A stretch of DNA of 64,000 nt from Sphingobacteriia bacterium (GTDB lineage: Bacteria > Bacteroidota > Bacteroidia > Bacteroidales > UBA7960): NCBI GenBank assembly GCA_011390785.1, contig JAABRR010000001.1:124001-188000 (forward strand), in the 5' to 3' direction. Shown here in pieces: positions 27,213 through 35,503 of the stretch. The notes beneath the pieces are model-generated. The model worked only from the letters and a program-made list of their open reading frames with translations, made no database searches and was not told the origin of the DNA. The number at the start of each line of letters is the position of its first letter. The stretch's first letter is position 1. The position numbers were made by a program, and so were the translations under genes.

Positions 27213-27587
27213 TTACAGTAAATCTTTGTAAGCTGCTGCATCGAGTAAATCATTTACCTCGTCGGCATTTGTTAGTTTAATTTTCACAATCCAGCCTTCC
27301 CCGTAAGGATCTTTGTTTACTATTTCAGGATTACTCTCAAGATTGTCATTAAACTCAACAACTTCGCCTGAAACAGGCATAAAAAGATCTGAAACAGTTT
27401 TTACAGCTTCAATGGTTCCGAAAGTTTCCTCCTGTTCAAGTGTCTCACCTACGGTATTCACTTCAATATAAACGATATCACCCAATTCATTCTGGGCAAA
27501 ATCTGTTACACCAATAAAGGCAGTATCTCCTTCCAATCTAATCCATTCGTGATCTTTTGTATACTTTAACTCTTCCGGGATATTCAT
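27213..27587 (-). CDS. gcvH: Glycine cleavage system H protein
   Basis: 124 residues, full length. The lipoyl-domain fold is complete, with the lipoylated lysine at K63 in [18 protein letters not shown]; the conserved DHEWI and [13 protein letters not shown] stretches flank it. It carries the aminomethyl group between the P, T and L proteins in the cytoplasm. The genes for those partners are not in this window, as is often the case when gcvH stands alone. It is 98 bases upstream of vanZ and divergent from the serpin gene. Confidence 0.97.
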   Translation of the reverse strand: MNIPEELKYTKDHEWIRLEGDTAFIGVTDFAQNELGDIVYIEVNTVGETLEQEETFGTIEAVKTVSDLFMPVSGEVVEFNDNLESNPEIVNKDPYGEGWIVKIKLTNADEVNDLLDAAAYKDLL

Positions 27588-27728
27588 AATTTGTCTTTTT
27601 TTATAAATATTTTTTATGCTTTTTCTTAACAGGCCAAAAATACAACCTTTTTTTCAACAAAAAAACATGACACCAAAAAAATACAAAAATCAAACTGAAT
27701 CTTTATCTTTACAAGAAAAAACAGAAAA

Positions 27729-28994
27729 ATGAAGCGAATTGTCTGGATTATAATAACGGTAACTTTAATACTAACTTTTGCCTGCAAAACTCAGAAAAAT
27801 GCAGATCAAATTAACGAATCATATTCTATTTCTGATGATGGAACTGCATCGTACGACGATGTAAGCAATATGTTGGTAAAAGTTAATGAGTTTTCGTTTG
27901 ATTTTTTTAGTGAGATAAGCCAGCAGTATTCCAACGATAATATTGCTTTCTCTCCTGCTTCACTCAACCTGGTAATGGGTGTGGTATATTCAGGTGCCCG
28001 TGGAAAAACACGCAACGAAATATCGAAGACAATCGGATTTCCTGATTCACCAGATATTTTTCATCCGTTATATTATGCATGGTACACTGAAATTCAAAAT
28101 ATGGCAAGTGATACGCTGGTTGAATTTAGCATGGCCAATAGAGTATTTGTTGAAGAATCTTATCCGGTTTCCGAAACCTATAAGCAAGATGTAAAAAGAT
28201 GGTTTGGTGGTGCCTTTGATACCACTAATTTTATTCATGATCCGCGCCAATCTGAATTTGAGATTAATAAATGGGTTGAAGAGATTACCCGAAACAGAAT
28301 TACTGATCTTATACCACAGGGGTCGTTGACTCAACTCACACGACTTGTAATGGTTAATGCTCTCTACATAAAATCATCCTGGAAATATCCTTTTGATGAA
28401 GCCAAATCTACAGAAAAAGATTTTACAGCTTTAGGGGGAGAGACTTTTCCGGCAACTTTTATGATTCAACAAGCTAAGGGAATTCCCTTTTACGAAAATG
28501 ATAAGTTTTCAGCTGTAGAGCTTCCCTACGTAACTCCTGAACTATCCCTGCTTATAATCAGACCCAATATAAAAATAGTGAATGACATAACAGATTATAT
28601 TCCTGATAGCGAAAGCTACAAAACTATTCTTAATGAACTTACCCGCAGTGAAGTAGCTATGGAAATACCTCGTCTGAAAATAGACTCGAAATTTTCGCTT
28701 TCTCAAAATCTGAAACGCAAAGGTATTAAGACTGCACTTTCAAACCGAGCCGATTTTTCTGGCATTAGCTCACTGAATGACCTATCAGTCAGCAATGTTT
28801 TTCAGAAAGTTTTTTTTGAGATGGATGAAAAGGGATCAGAAGCAGCGGCGGCTACCGGAGCAGTTATGGTAACTACATCCTTACCGGTAAATCCACCTGA
28901 GCCCAAACAGTTTATTGCTGACAGGCCATTTTTGTTTATTCTGAAAGAAAACCGCTATAACACACCCTTGTTTATTGGGCAATACGTTAGGTAG
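27729..28994 (+). CDS. Serpin-family protease inhibitor, lipoprotein
   Basis: 421 residues. A lipoprotein signal ends in TLILTFAC (C19). The serpin fold is complete from NEFSFDFFSEISQ to the C-terminal NTPLFIGQYVR. The reactive-centre hinge is EKGSEAAAATGA, with the small residues needed for loop insertion, so it should be an inhibitor rather than a non-inhibitory member. Alignment to alpha-1-antitrypsin puts the P1-P1' bond near T-S in VMVTTSLP, which would fit elastase- or subtilisin-like proteases more than trypsin-like ones (inference). Outer-membrane anchoring could protect the cell from host or competitor proteases, or from its own. It is a single gene, divergent from gcvH. Confidence 0.93.
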   Translation: MKRIVWIIITVTLILTFACKTQKNADQINESYSISDDGTASYDDVSNMLVKVNEFSFDFFSEISQQYSNDNIAFSPASLNLVMGVVYSGARGKTRNEISKTIGFPDSPDIFHPLYYAWYTEIQNMASDTLVEFSMANRVFVEESYPVSETYKQDVKRWFGGAFDTTNFIHDPRQSEFEINKWVEEITRNRITDLIPQGSLTQLTRLVMVNALYIKSSWKYPFDEAKSTEKDFTALGGETFPATFMIQQAKGIPFYENDKFSAVELPYVTPELSLLIIRPNIKIVNDITDYIPDSESYKTILNELTRSEVAMEIPRLKIDSKFSLSQNLKRKGIKTALSNRADFSGISSLNDLSVSNVFQKVFFEMDEKGSEAAAATGAVMVTTSLPVNPPEPKQFIADRPFLFILKENRYNTPLFIGQYVR

Positions 28995-29062
28995 TACCTG
29001 TTGAAAAATACTAAAAATCTGTTCTGCCCTGCAAAAGTTAACAAAGCCTGTCAGAGTATGCT

Positions 29063-29842
29063 TTATTTCCCTTCCTTACTTTTGGCTTCATTCCAAAAAA
29101 CATCCATCTCAACAAGTGACATACGGTGCATGTCTTTTCCTGCCTGTTTGGTTTTTTCTTCCAAATACTCAAAACGCCTGATAAATTTTTTATTGGTTCT
29201 TTCCAGTGCATTTTCTGGATTTACATCAATAAAACGAGCATAATTGATTAAAGCAAACACCAGGTCACCAAATTCATCTTCAATTCTTTGGGGTGATATC
29301 TGGTTATCCACTTCGTATTTTAGTTCTTGTAATTCTTCCTGCACTTTGTCCCACACCTGATGTGGTTTTTCCCAATCAAAGCCAACACCACGGGCCTTTT
29401 CCTGTATCCGATAGGCTTTTACCATAGCAGGAAGCGATTTAGGAACACCAGAAAGAACTTTTTTGCTTCCTTCGCGAAGTTTTATTTTTTCCCAGTTCTC
29501 CTTTACCTGTTCATCTGTTTCAGCATTTACATCGCCGTAAATATGTGGATGTCTTATTATTAATTTCTTATTAATAGATTCAATTACATCCTGAATATCA
29601 AAAGCCTTTTTTTCTTCACCAATTTTTGCATAGAAAACCACATGAAGCAATAAATCACCAAGCTCTTTTTTAATCTCATCAAGATCATTTTCGATAATTG
29701 CATCGGCCAGTTCATAAGTTTCTTCAATAGTAAGATGCCGCAAAGATTCAAGGGTTTGTTTCTTATCCCAGGGGCATTGGTTTCGCAAAGTATCCATTAT
29801 TTCCAAAAGCTCAGCAAAGGCTTTGAGACGCAAATCTTCCAT
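29063..29842 (-). CDS. mazG: Nucleoside triphosphate pyrophosphohydrolase MazG
   Basis: 259 residues, the full two-domain length. The first MazG domain carries CPWDKKQTLESL and EETYELADAI followed by KKELGDLLLHVVFYA (the ExxE-12-28-ExxD metal site). The second carries EEELQELKYEV-like and EDEFGDLVFALINYAR motifs. It hydrolyses NTPs to NMP and pyrophosphate in the cytoplasm, a house-cleaning and (p)ppGpp-linked role. It starts 85 bases after the histidine kinase on the same strand, but the two are functionally unrelated as far as is known. Confidence 0.95.
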   Translation of the reverse strand: MEDLRLKAFAELLEIMDTLRNQCPWDKKQTLESLRHLTIEETYELADAIIENDLDEIKKELGDLLLHVVFYAKIGEEKKAFDIQDVIESINKKLIIRHPHIYGDVNAETDEQVKENWEKIKLREGSKKVLSGVPKSLPAMVKAYRIQEKARGVGFDWEKPHQVWDKVQEELQELKYEVDNQISPQRIEDEFGDLVFALINYARFIDVNPENALERTNKKFIRRFEYLEEKTKQAGKDMHRMSLVEMDVFWNEAKSKEGK

Positions 29843-29927
29843 ATTTTTTTTTGCGCAAAGGTAAGAAAGTAATCTTAAAGATGCTTAAGGCAGCCTGTCG
29901 ATTGCAAAGATCAATACAAAAATTGTA

Positions 29928-32900
29928 TCAAACTTCTTTAAACGGTAGGTCAATCTTTATCCAGAAGGCAGAACCCTTATGGTGCTCACTGGAAACGCCA
30001 ATATCACCATCCATAAGCTTTATAAGTTCACGACAAATTGATAAGCCGACACCAATACCTTCATATTCGCGGGTATATGAGCTATCAACCTGGGTAAATT
30101 TTTCAAATAGAATGGAAAGTTTTTCTTTTTCAATGCCAATACCTGTATCTTCCACCCTGATATGCAACTGCATATTGGTAGAATTTATTCTGTTTGTTTT
30201 CACTATAGCTTCAACCTTACCACCTGGTGGAGTAAATTTAATAGCATTACCAATCAGATTTCCAATGATTTGTCTTATTCTGAATTCATCGCCAATGAGC
30301 ATAATATTAGATGGAGAGTCATCAGTAAGCAATAGGTCAAGACTTTTCTGTAAGGCAGATGCCCGGAAAATACTGATGCTCTTTTCCATCATTGTGGCAA
30401 TATGGAAAGGACTTTTCTGAATATATATTCCTTTGTTTTCCAGCCTCGATAATTCATGAATGCTACTTATAAGATCAAGTAAAGTATCAGAAGACTCTTT
30501 AACTACTTTAAGCATTTCATTTTGTTGTTCATTTAACCGGGTATGAAGCAAAATATCAGTCATGCCTATTATACCACTAAGTGGAGTGCGCATCTCATGG
30601 CTCATATTATCGAGAAAAAGCTCTTTCGCTTTTGCGGTTTTTTGCATAATCTCCATTTGCTTATCATTCTCCTGTTTCTGCTTTTCCAGAGTAACATCTT
30701 TGGAAATACGACATAGAAATCTTTGTTGGTTGGCAACAAAGACGAAACTGGTAACAGACAGATACCTTATTTCATTCTGAGTAGTACGAATGATAATTTC
30801 AGTTTGAAAAGGCTTTTGCGAAAGATTGGATTCAAAGAAATTAAAAAATCTATTTTTCAATTTTTCTGGAGGTTGCTGCGGATGATTTTTTCGAATAAAC
30901 GGATTAAACAAAATAGATGATTCAATATCCCAGGCATATTTACCAATTACCTGATCAGGATCGAGCCCCGTTATTTCTTTTGCCTGTTTATTCCATTCCG
31001 TAATTACACCGTCTTCTTTAATAACTACGATAGCATCTAATGATTGTTCTACCAGATTTTGAAACTTCAGTTCACTCTCCCAAAGGTTTTTCTCAACTTT
31101 CTTTATTTCACTGATATCCTGGGCAACGCCCCTTATCTTTTTCTGCTTTACTACCTGTCCACGCGTATAGATATGAATAGCCTTACCTATAGAAGGTAAA
31201 AGAGTAAATTCCAGTTCAATAGAAGATTTATCCTTTTTCCTGTTTTTATAAGCTTCTTCCAGAAGTTCATTTATTCTTTTTCTGTCCGTAATTCTAATAT
31301 AGCGACTTAAAAACTCGTCCAGAGAAATATAAATATTATCTTTCTTACTGGCAATAGCTGCTTCGGGGTCAATCTTTTTATATAATTTTTTACTAATACA
31401 GAATTCCCTGTCCTGAAAGTCATATTCCCATGAGCCAATACGAGCCAAACGAGCCGCATCAGCCAATGTATTGGTTGTTTTTTTGAGCCTTTTACCCATT
31501 TCAAACCCGTTAAGTGCACTTGAAATTAGTCGGGCGTAGGTTTCCATTACATAAATGTTGATATCGTTGTCGGAGCGAAATAAAAACCCAATGTTTCCGT
31601 ATAGTTCTTCATTTACGAAAAGACCACAACTGAATAATCTGGAAATACCTAATATTTTTTCAATTTTTTGAGCAACAGGTTTGGCAAGGGAGCCATGAAA
31701 AAGTTCATATAGCCCATCTTTCATTTCTTTAGATCGTACGCTAAGTACTTCCTTGTACATATCGCTTTCTAATTCCAGGGGATAGGTTCTGTTCAAAGGA
31801 TGTTTCCCTAAAAGCTGCTCAATTTTATCCATCGAGTCATCTATACCTTTTGTATATACTGTTTTTAAGTACCCCCTGGAAGGGAAATATTTATTCACAA
31901 TAACTACAGAATCATTTGCCAATGAATGGGCAGTTTCTCCAATAAAATGAAATATATTTTCAAGATTTCTTTCGGGAGAAATTAGTTCAATGGCAGCTTC
32001 ATTGATCTTTTTCATCTGCAAATTGAGACTTTTTTCTGCCTTTTCATAATTGGCAATAGGGGTAATATCATTGATACTCAGAACTACCCTTGATGCTTTT
32101 TTTACAGGATTAATGCTACCGTTTAAGTAGCGATTATTGTGAGTTAGGGTAAAATCCTTTATTAAAAGCTTGTGTTCAGCTGAAAAAAAATCAGTGATGT
32201 TATATCCGTTGTTTTGAAATACCTTGAAAACAGTACTGGTAAGAATGTCATCTTTTCTAGGCGTATTGAACAAATCATAAATACGAATATTGCCATATAT
32301 AAACTTTTGAGTAACCGTATCAAACAAGGCAATACCAAAGGGAAGATTTCCAAATACCTGGTTGAAAAAATGAATAGATTCGCTTTCCATTTGCAAAGCA
32401 GGCAATGGTGGATGGACTTTAGTTTGTGGTTTGCTTTTCCTATGGTTTACTTTTAATATCAAACTCTTGAAAAGCTCTCCAATAACTTCCAGCGATTGTA
32501 TGGTTTGATCGTTCCAAATGTTTGTTGATTCATAATTACGTAAAAATGCAATAAACCCGATAATCTCATTATCAAATATTAAGGCTTTTTGCAAAAATGA
32601 CCGGCATTGGATATCTCTTAAAAGTTTACTAGCGAAAGGATAAGATTCCGGGATGTATTCAGTATCAGGAATAAGGAGGCTTTGCTTATGATAATCAAAC
32701 TTCCCCCATATCATATAGTCTCTGAAGAAAATCGATTGTAGTTTTCTCTTTAACGAAAACTGCTCTTCGGGGTGCCATTCCCAGGCTTCAGAAAAACCAC
32801 TCTTTTTTGGATCAACAAGCAAAATTAAAGCCCTGTCAGCATTAAAAAAATCACTTAATTCTTTAAGGCTATCATTAATAATTCTTTCAAGCAAATCATT

Positions 32901-32966
32901 GTCATTAACTATCAACGAGTTAGATAGTCTTACTATTATTTCATTATATTTTGATAGATTCTCCAA
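29928..32966 (-). CDS. Soluble multi-sensor histidine kinase (GAF/PAS)
   Basis: 1012 residues with no membrane helix, so cytoplasmic. Order: GAF (about 20-175), PAS-like (205-315), second GAF-like (325-500), PAS (505-625), PAS (630-760), HisKA with phospho-acceptor H790 (NMSHEMRTPLSG), and HATPase_c (about 885-1005) with N box NLIGNAIKFTPPGG, G1 DTGIGI, F box FEKFTQ and G2 GIGVGLSICREL. There is no receiver or HPt domain and no response-regulator gene beside it, so its partner lies elsewhere. It is divergent from the HlyD-ABC-FtsX operon across a 444-base gap. The signal is not predictable; four to five sensor domains suggest several intracellular inputs. Confidence 0.92.
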   Translation of the reverse strand: MENLSKYNEIIVRLSNSLIVNDNDLLERIINDSLKELSDFFNADRALILLVDPKKSGFSEAWEWHPEEQFSLKRKLQSIFFRDYMIWGKFDYHKQSLLIPDTEYIPESYPFASKLLRDIQCRSFLQKALIFDNEIIGFIAFLRNYESTNIWNDQTIQSLEVIGELFKSLILKVNHRKSKPQTKVHPPLPALQMESESIHFFNQVFGNLPFGIALFDTVTQKFIYGNIRIYDLFNTPRKDDILTSTVFKVFQNNGYNITDFFSAEHKLLIKDFTLTHNNRYLNGSINPVKKASRVVLSINDITPIANYEKAEKSLNLQMKKINEAAIELISPERNLENIFHFIGETAHSLANDSVVIVNKYFPSRGYLKTVYTKGIDDSMDKIEQLLGKHPLNRTYPLELESDMYKEVLSVRSKEMKDGLYELFHGSLAKPVAQKIEKILGISRLFSCGLFVNEELYGNIGFLFRSDNDINIYVMETYARLISSALNGFEMGKRLKKTTNTLADAARLARIGSWEYDFQDREFCISKKLYKKIDPEAAIASKKDNIYISLDEFLSRYIRITDRKRINELLEEAYKNRKKDKSSIELEFTLLPSIGKAIHIYTRGQVVKQKKIRGVAQDISEIKKVEKNLWESELKFQNLVEQSLDAIVVIKEDGVITEWNKQAKEITGLDPDQVIGKYAWDIESSILFNPFIRKNHPQQPPEKLKNRFFNFFESNLSQKPFQTEIIIRTTQNEIRYLSVTSFVFVANQQRFLCRISKDVTLEKQKQENDKQMEIMQKTAKAKELFLDNMSHEMRTPLSGIIGMTDILLHTRLNEQQNEMLKVVKESSDTLLDLISSIHELSRLENKGIYIQKSPFHIATMMEKSISIFRASALQKSLDLLLTDDSPSNIMLIGDEFRIRQIIGNLIGNAIKFTPPGGKVEAIVKTNRINSTNMQLHIRVEDTGIGIEKEKLSILFEKFTQVDSSYTREYEGIGVGLSICRELIKLMDGDIGVSSEHHKGSAFWIKIDLPFKEV

Positions 32967-33094
32967 ATTAATAGTTTATGAAAAGATTGATTGTCTTCCT
33001 TTATTTATTTTTATTAAATAGGTCGGATATCATGCCCCATCTTTCTGAGATAACTCATGTTTGCTAGTTTAAATTGTATTAATATTTTAAAAAG

Positions 33095-33106
33095 CGAACA
33101 TGTTCG
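33095..33106. promoter_or_regulatory. Perfect palindrome CGAACATGTTCG, possible operator
   Basis: Twelve-base dyad CGAACA/TGTTCG in the gap between the histidine kinase and the HlyD operon. It resembles the Gram-positive LexA box (GAAC-N4-GTTC), but the spacing here is two bases, not four. The half-site recurs at 33297-33302. The binding protein is unknown. Confidence 0.45.
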
Positions 33107-33360
33107 TTTTACCTGATCAATTATGATATAACGGTAAAAATCAATATTTTTGAAAACTGAATTACTTATGCATATGTTTTTTATTGGTATCAATCAGCAA
33201 ATTTAGCATTTTAATCCATAAAAAAACCATATTTTTTCACTTATAACTATTTGCATCAAATACCTGTACGCTTATGTGGCAATAAGTGAACGCAAACGAA
33301 CACATTTCCAACTAAATTTCTTTTATTTATTTATAAATACTTGGTTATCAATATTTAGTA

Positions 33361-33388
33361 TTTGGTGGCATAAATTTGGCTAATTTTG
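33361..33388 (+). promoter_or_regulatory. Possible promoter of the HlyD-ABC-FtsX operon
   Basis: TTTG at 33361 and TAATTTTG at 33381-33388 match the two consensus boxes, but the spacer is 16 rather than 19 bases. A second TAAATTTG lies at 33371-33378. The start would be close to the ATG at 33411, leaving a very short leader. Confidence 0.35.
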
Positions 33389-33410
33389 GCACAAAGTAGA
33401 AAAATCAATT

Positions 33411-34661
33411 ATGGACAAAATCATCGAAAAGAAAAAATGGCCGGCCCGAAGAATCGGAACCATTATTGGTGCAATTCTCCTGTTGTTTTTAGTCCTTTAC
33501 CTGTTATTTTTTCGCGATAACAGAAGCCGTATCTATTTAGGTAAAGATAAAGTAACTCTGGCTACTGCCGAGATGTCTGAATTTCAGGAATTTATTCCTG
33601 TGGATGGTATTGTACAACCCCTGGTAACTATTTATATTGATGCTATTTTTGGTGGAAGAGTAGAAGAGATATTTGTTCGCGATGGTGCAATCGTAGAAAA
33701 AGACCAACCTATAATAAAATTGAGTAATGCTACCATTGAGAAAGAATATATGTTTCAGGAGAATCAGGCACTCGAGGTTTTGAATAATTATCAGAATACG
33801 CAGCTTAACATAGAAAGAAATAAATTTACCCTTGAAAGAGAAATGGCCGATCTGGAATATCAGAAAGAGATTGCTACAGCAGACTTTCGTCGTAAAAAAG
33901 AGTTATACGAGGCAGGGCATATGGCCGAGGAGGAATTCGAGACATCCCAAAGAAACTATCGCATTGCAGAAAGAAGATACGATATTGCCTACAGAGCCAT
34001 GCAACACGATTCTGTTTATACCCAAACGCAAATGGTACAGATCAAAGAATCAATTGACAGGATGCAGGATAACCTGAAAGTACTCAATGAGAATTTAAAT
34101 AATCTTACCATCACGGCGCCAATTTCAGGTCAGTTATCTTCATTTCAATCAGAAATAGGAGAAACGGTAAAAGCAGGAGATAATCTTGGACAACTCGATG
34201 TGCTTGATGGGTTTAAGATTAAAGCCCGTATTGATGAAAGATACATTACCCGAACATTTGTTGGACAAGGAGCACGGTTTAATTATGCAGGTAAAAATTA
34301 TGAATTGCATATACAAAAGATCTACAGTAATATAACAGGCGGAACCTTCGAAGTAGATATGTTCTTTGTTGATGCTGTTCCGCAAGGAATAAGAAGAGGC
34401 CAAACTTTACAATTAAGATTGGAATTCAGCAGTAAATCAGATGCAATAATTATACCCAGAGGAGGGTTTTATCAAAAAACCGGTGGAAACTGGATCTATG
34501 TGCTTAACGAATCTGAGACCCAGGCAACCAAAAGAGAAATAAAGATTGGCCGTCAGAATATTCATTCGTATGAAGTTTTGCAAGGTCTCGAGCCAGGAGA
34601 AAAGATTATTGTATCCTCTTATGAGTTGTTTGGCGACAAAGACAAAATAATATTCCAATAA
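33411..34661 (+). CDS. HlyD/RND-type periplasmic adaptor subunit
   Basis: 416 residues. A cytoplasmic basic stretch, one membrane helix (about 17-36, IGTIIGAILLLFLVLYLLFF), a biotinyl-lipoyl-like half (VDGIVQPLVTIYIDAIFGG, IFVRDGAIVEKDQPIIKL), a long helical hairpin (about 105-235, heptad pattern), the second lipoyl half (ITAPISGQLSSFQSEIGETV) and beta-barrel plus membrane-proximal domains to the end. It bridges an inner-membrane transporter to the outer membrane. The ABC ATPase follows after 37 bases and the FtsX permease after that: a MacA-MacB-like arrangement with split ATPase and permease. No TolC-like gene is present in the window. Confidence 0.9.
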   Translation: MDKIIEKKKWPARRIGTIIGAILLLFLVLYLLFFRDNRSRIYLGKDKVTLATAEMSEFQEFIPVDGIVQPLVTIYIDAIFGGRVEEIFVRDGAIVEKDQPIIKLSNATIEKEYMFQENQALEVLNNYQNTQLNIERNKFTLEREMADLEYQKEIATADFRRKKELYEAGHMAEEEFETSQRNYRIAERRYDIAYRAMQHDSVYTQTQMVQIKESIDRMQDNLKVLNENLNNLTITAPISGQLSSFQSEIGETVKAGDNLGQLDVLDGFKIKARIDERYITRTFVGQGARFNYAGKNYELHIQKIYSNITGGTFEVDMFFVDAVPQGIRRGQTLQLRLEFSSKSDAIIIPRGGFYQKTGGNWIYVLNESETQATKREIKIGRQNIHSYEVLQGLEPGEKIIVSSYELFGDKDKIIFQ

Positions 34662-34698
34662 ATTTTTCATTATAAACTAATTTTTAAACCAGAATATC

Positions 34699-35406
34699 AT
34701 GATCAAGACCAATAATTTAACAAAAATATTTCGTACAGAAGAAGTTGAGACTACTGCTTTAAATAATGTTTCTTTTGAAATAAAAGAAGGTGAATTTGTT
34801 GCTATTATGGGTCCGTCGGGATGCGGGAAATCAACATTATTAAATATTTTAGGACTTCTGGATAACCCGTCAGAAGGAGATTATAATTTCCTGGGCACTA
34901 ATGTATCAGGACATTCAGAAAAGCAAAGAGCAAATCTTAGAAAAAAGAACATTGGCTTTGTATTTCAGAACTTTAACCTGATTGACGAACTTAGCGTGTA
35001 TGAAAATGTAGAATTGCCCCTGATTTATTTGGGTTACAGCTCGTCAGAAAGACGTAAAAGAGTGGAAGAAGTTCTCAACACTATGCAGATAATGCACAGA
35101 AAAAATCATTTCCCGCTGCAGTTATCTGGCGGGCAACAGCAGCGGGTTGCTGTTTGCCGGGCCGTTGTTGCAAAACCACATATAATACTGGCCGATGAGC
35201 CAACGGGTAATCTTGACTCAACGCATGGCGATGAGGTTATGAACATGCTCGAAGAACTTAACAAAAATGGCACAACCATTATTATGGTTACCCACTCGCA
35301 ACGCGACGCATCTTATGCCCAAAGAATCATAAGGCTTTTTGACGGTCAAATTGTAACTGAAGATAAAACCACCGACTTTGTTCTTACTGCGGTTTCAGAA
35401 AAATAA
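34699..35406 (+). CDS. MacB/LolD-type ABC transporter ATPase
   Basis: 235 residues, complete nucleotide-binding domain: Walker A GPSGCGKST, Q-loop FVFQNFNL, signature LSGGQQQRVAVCRA, Walker B IILADEPTGNLDS, H-loop VTHS. It closely fits the LolD/FtsE/MacB subfamily, whose members power mechanotransmission through FtsX-like permeases rather than a classical channel. It lies between the adaptor and the permease genes. The cargo (lipoprotein, peptide or drug) cannot be told from sequence. Confidence 0.95.
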   Translation: MIKTNNLTKIFRTEEVETTALNNVSFEIKEGEFVAIMGPSGCGKSTLLNILGLLDNPSEGDYNFLGTNVSGHSEKQRANLRKKNIGFVFQNFNLIDELSVYENVELPLIYLGYSSSERRKRVEEVLNTMQIMHRKNHFPLQLSGGQQQRVAVCRAVVAKPHIILADEPTGNLDSTHGDEVMNMLEELNKNGTTIIMVTHSQRDASYAQRIIRLFDGQIVTEDKTTDFVLTAVSEK

Positions 35407-35503
35407 CAGTTGATTGATCTAAGCATCACGGTTAAAAATTTCTTTAAACTGGAATTTTTACAATAAGATAGAGTAATTTTCCGGTACAGAAAACTAATTT
35501 GTT

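Larger units (their letters stand above)
32967..33410. other. 444-base divergent intergenic region
   Basis: AT-rich gap between the histidine kinase and the HlyD operon. It contains a perfect 12-base palindrome at 33095-33106, a second copy of its half-site CGAACA at 33297-33302, a minus-strand TAAATTTG (33198-33205) that could be a -7 element for the kinase gene, and plus-strand TAAATTTG and TAATTTTG sites close to the HlyD start. No coding frame is convincing. Confidence 0.6.

Noticed and set aside
29851-30420. 189-codon plus-strand frame over the 3' part of the histidine kinase
   Set aside because: It is antisense to the well-supported kinase catalytic domain and has no recognisable protein features.
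33095-33106. LexA/SOS box
   Set aside because: The Gram-positive LexA box is GAAC-N4-GTTC; here the half-sites are separated by two bases, and the flanking genes are not SOS genes.
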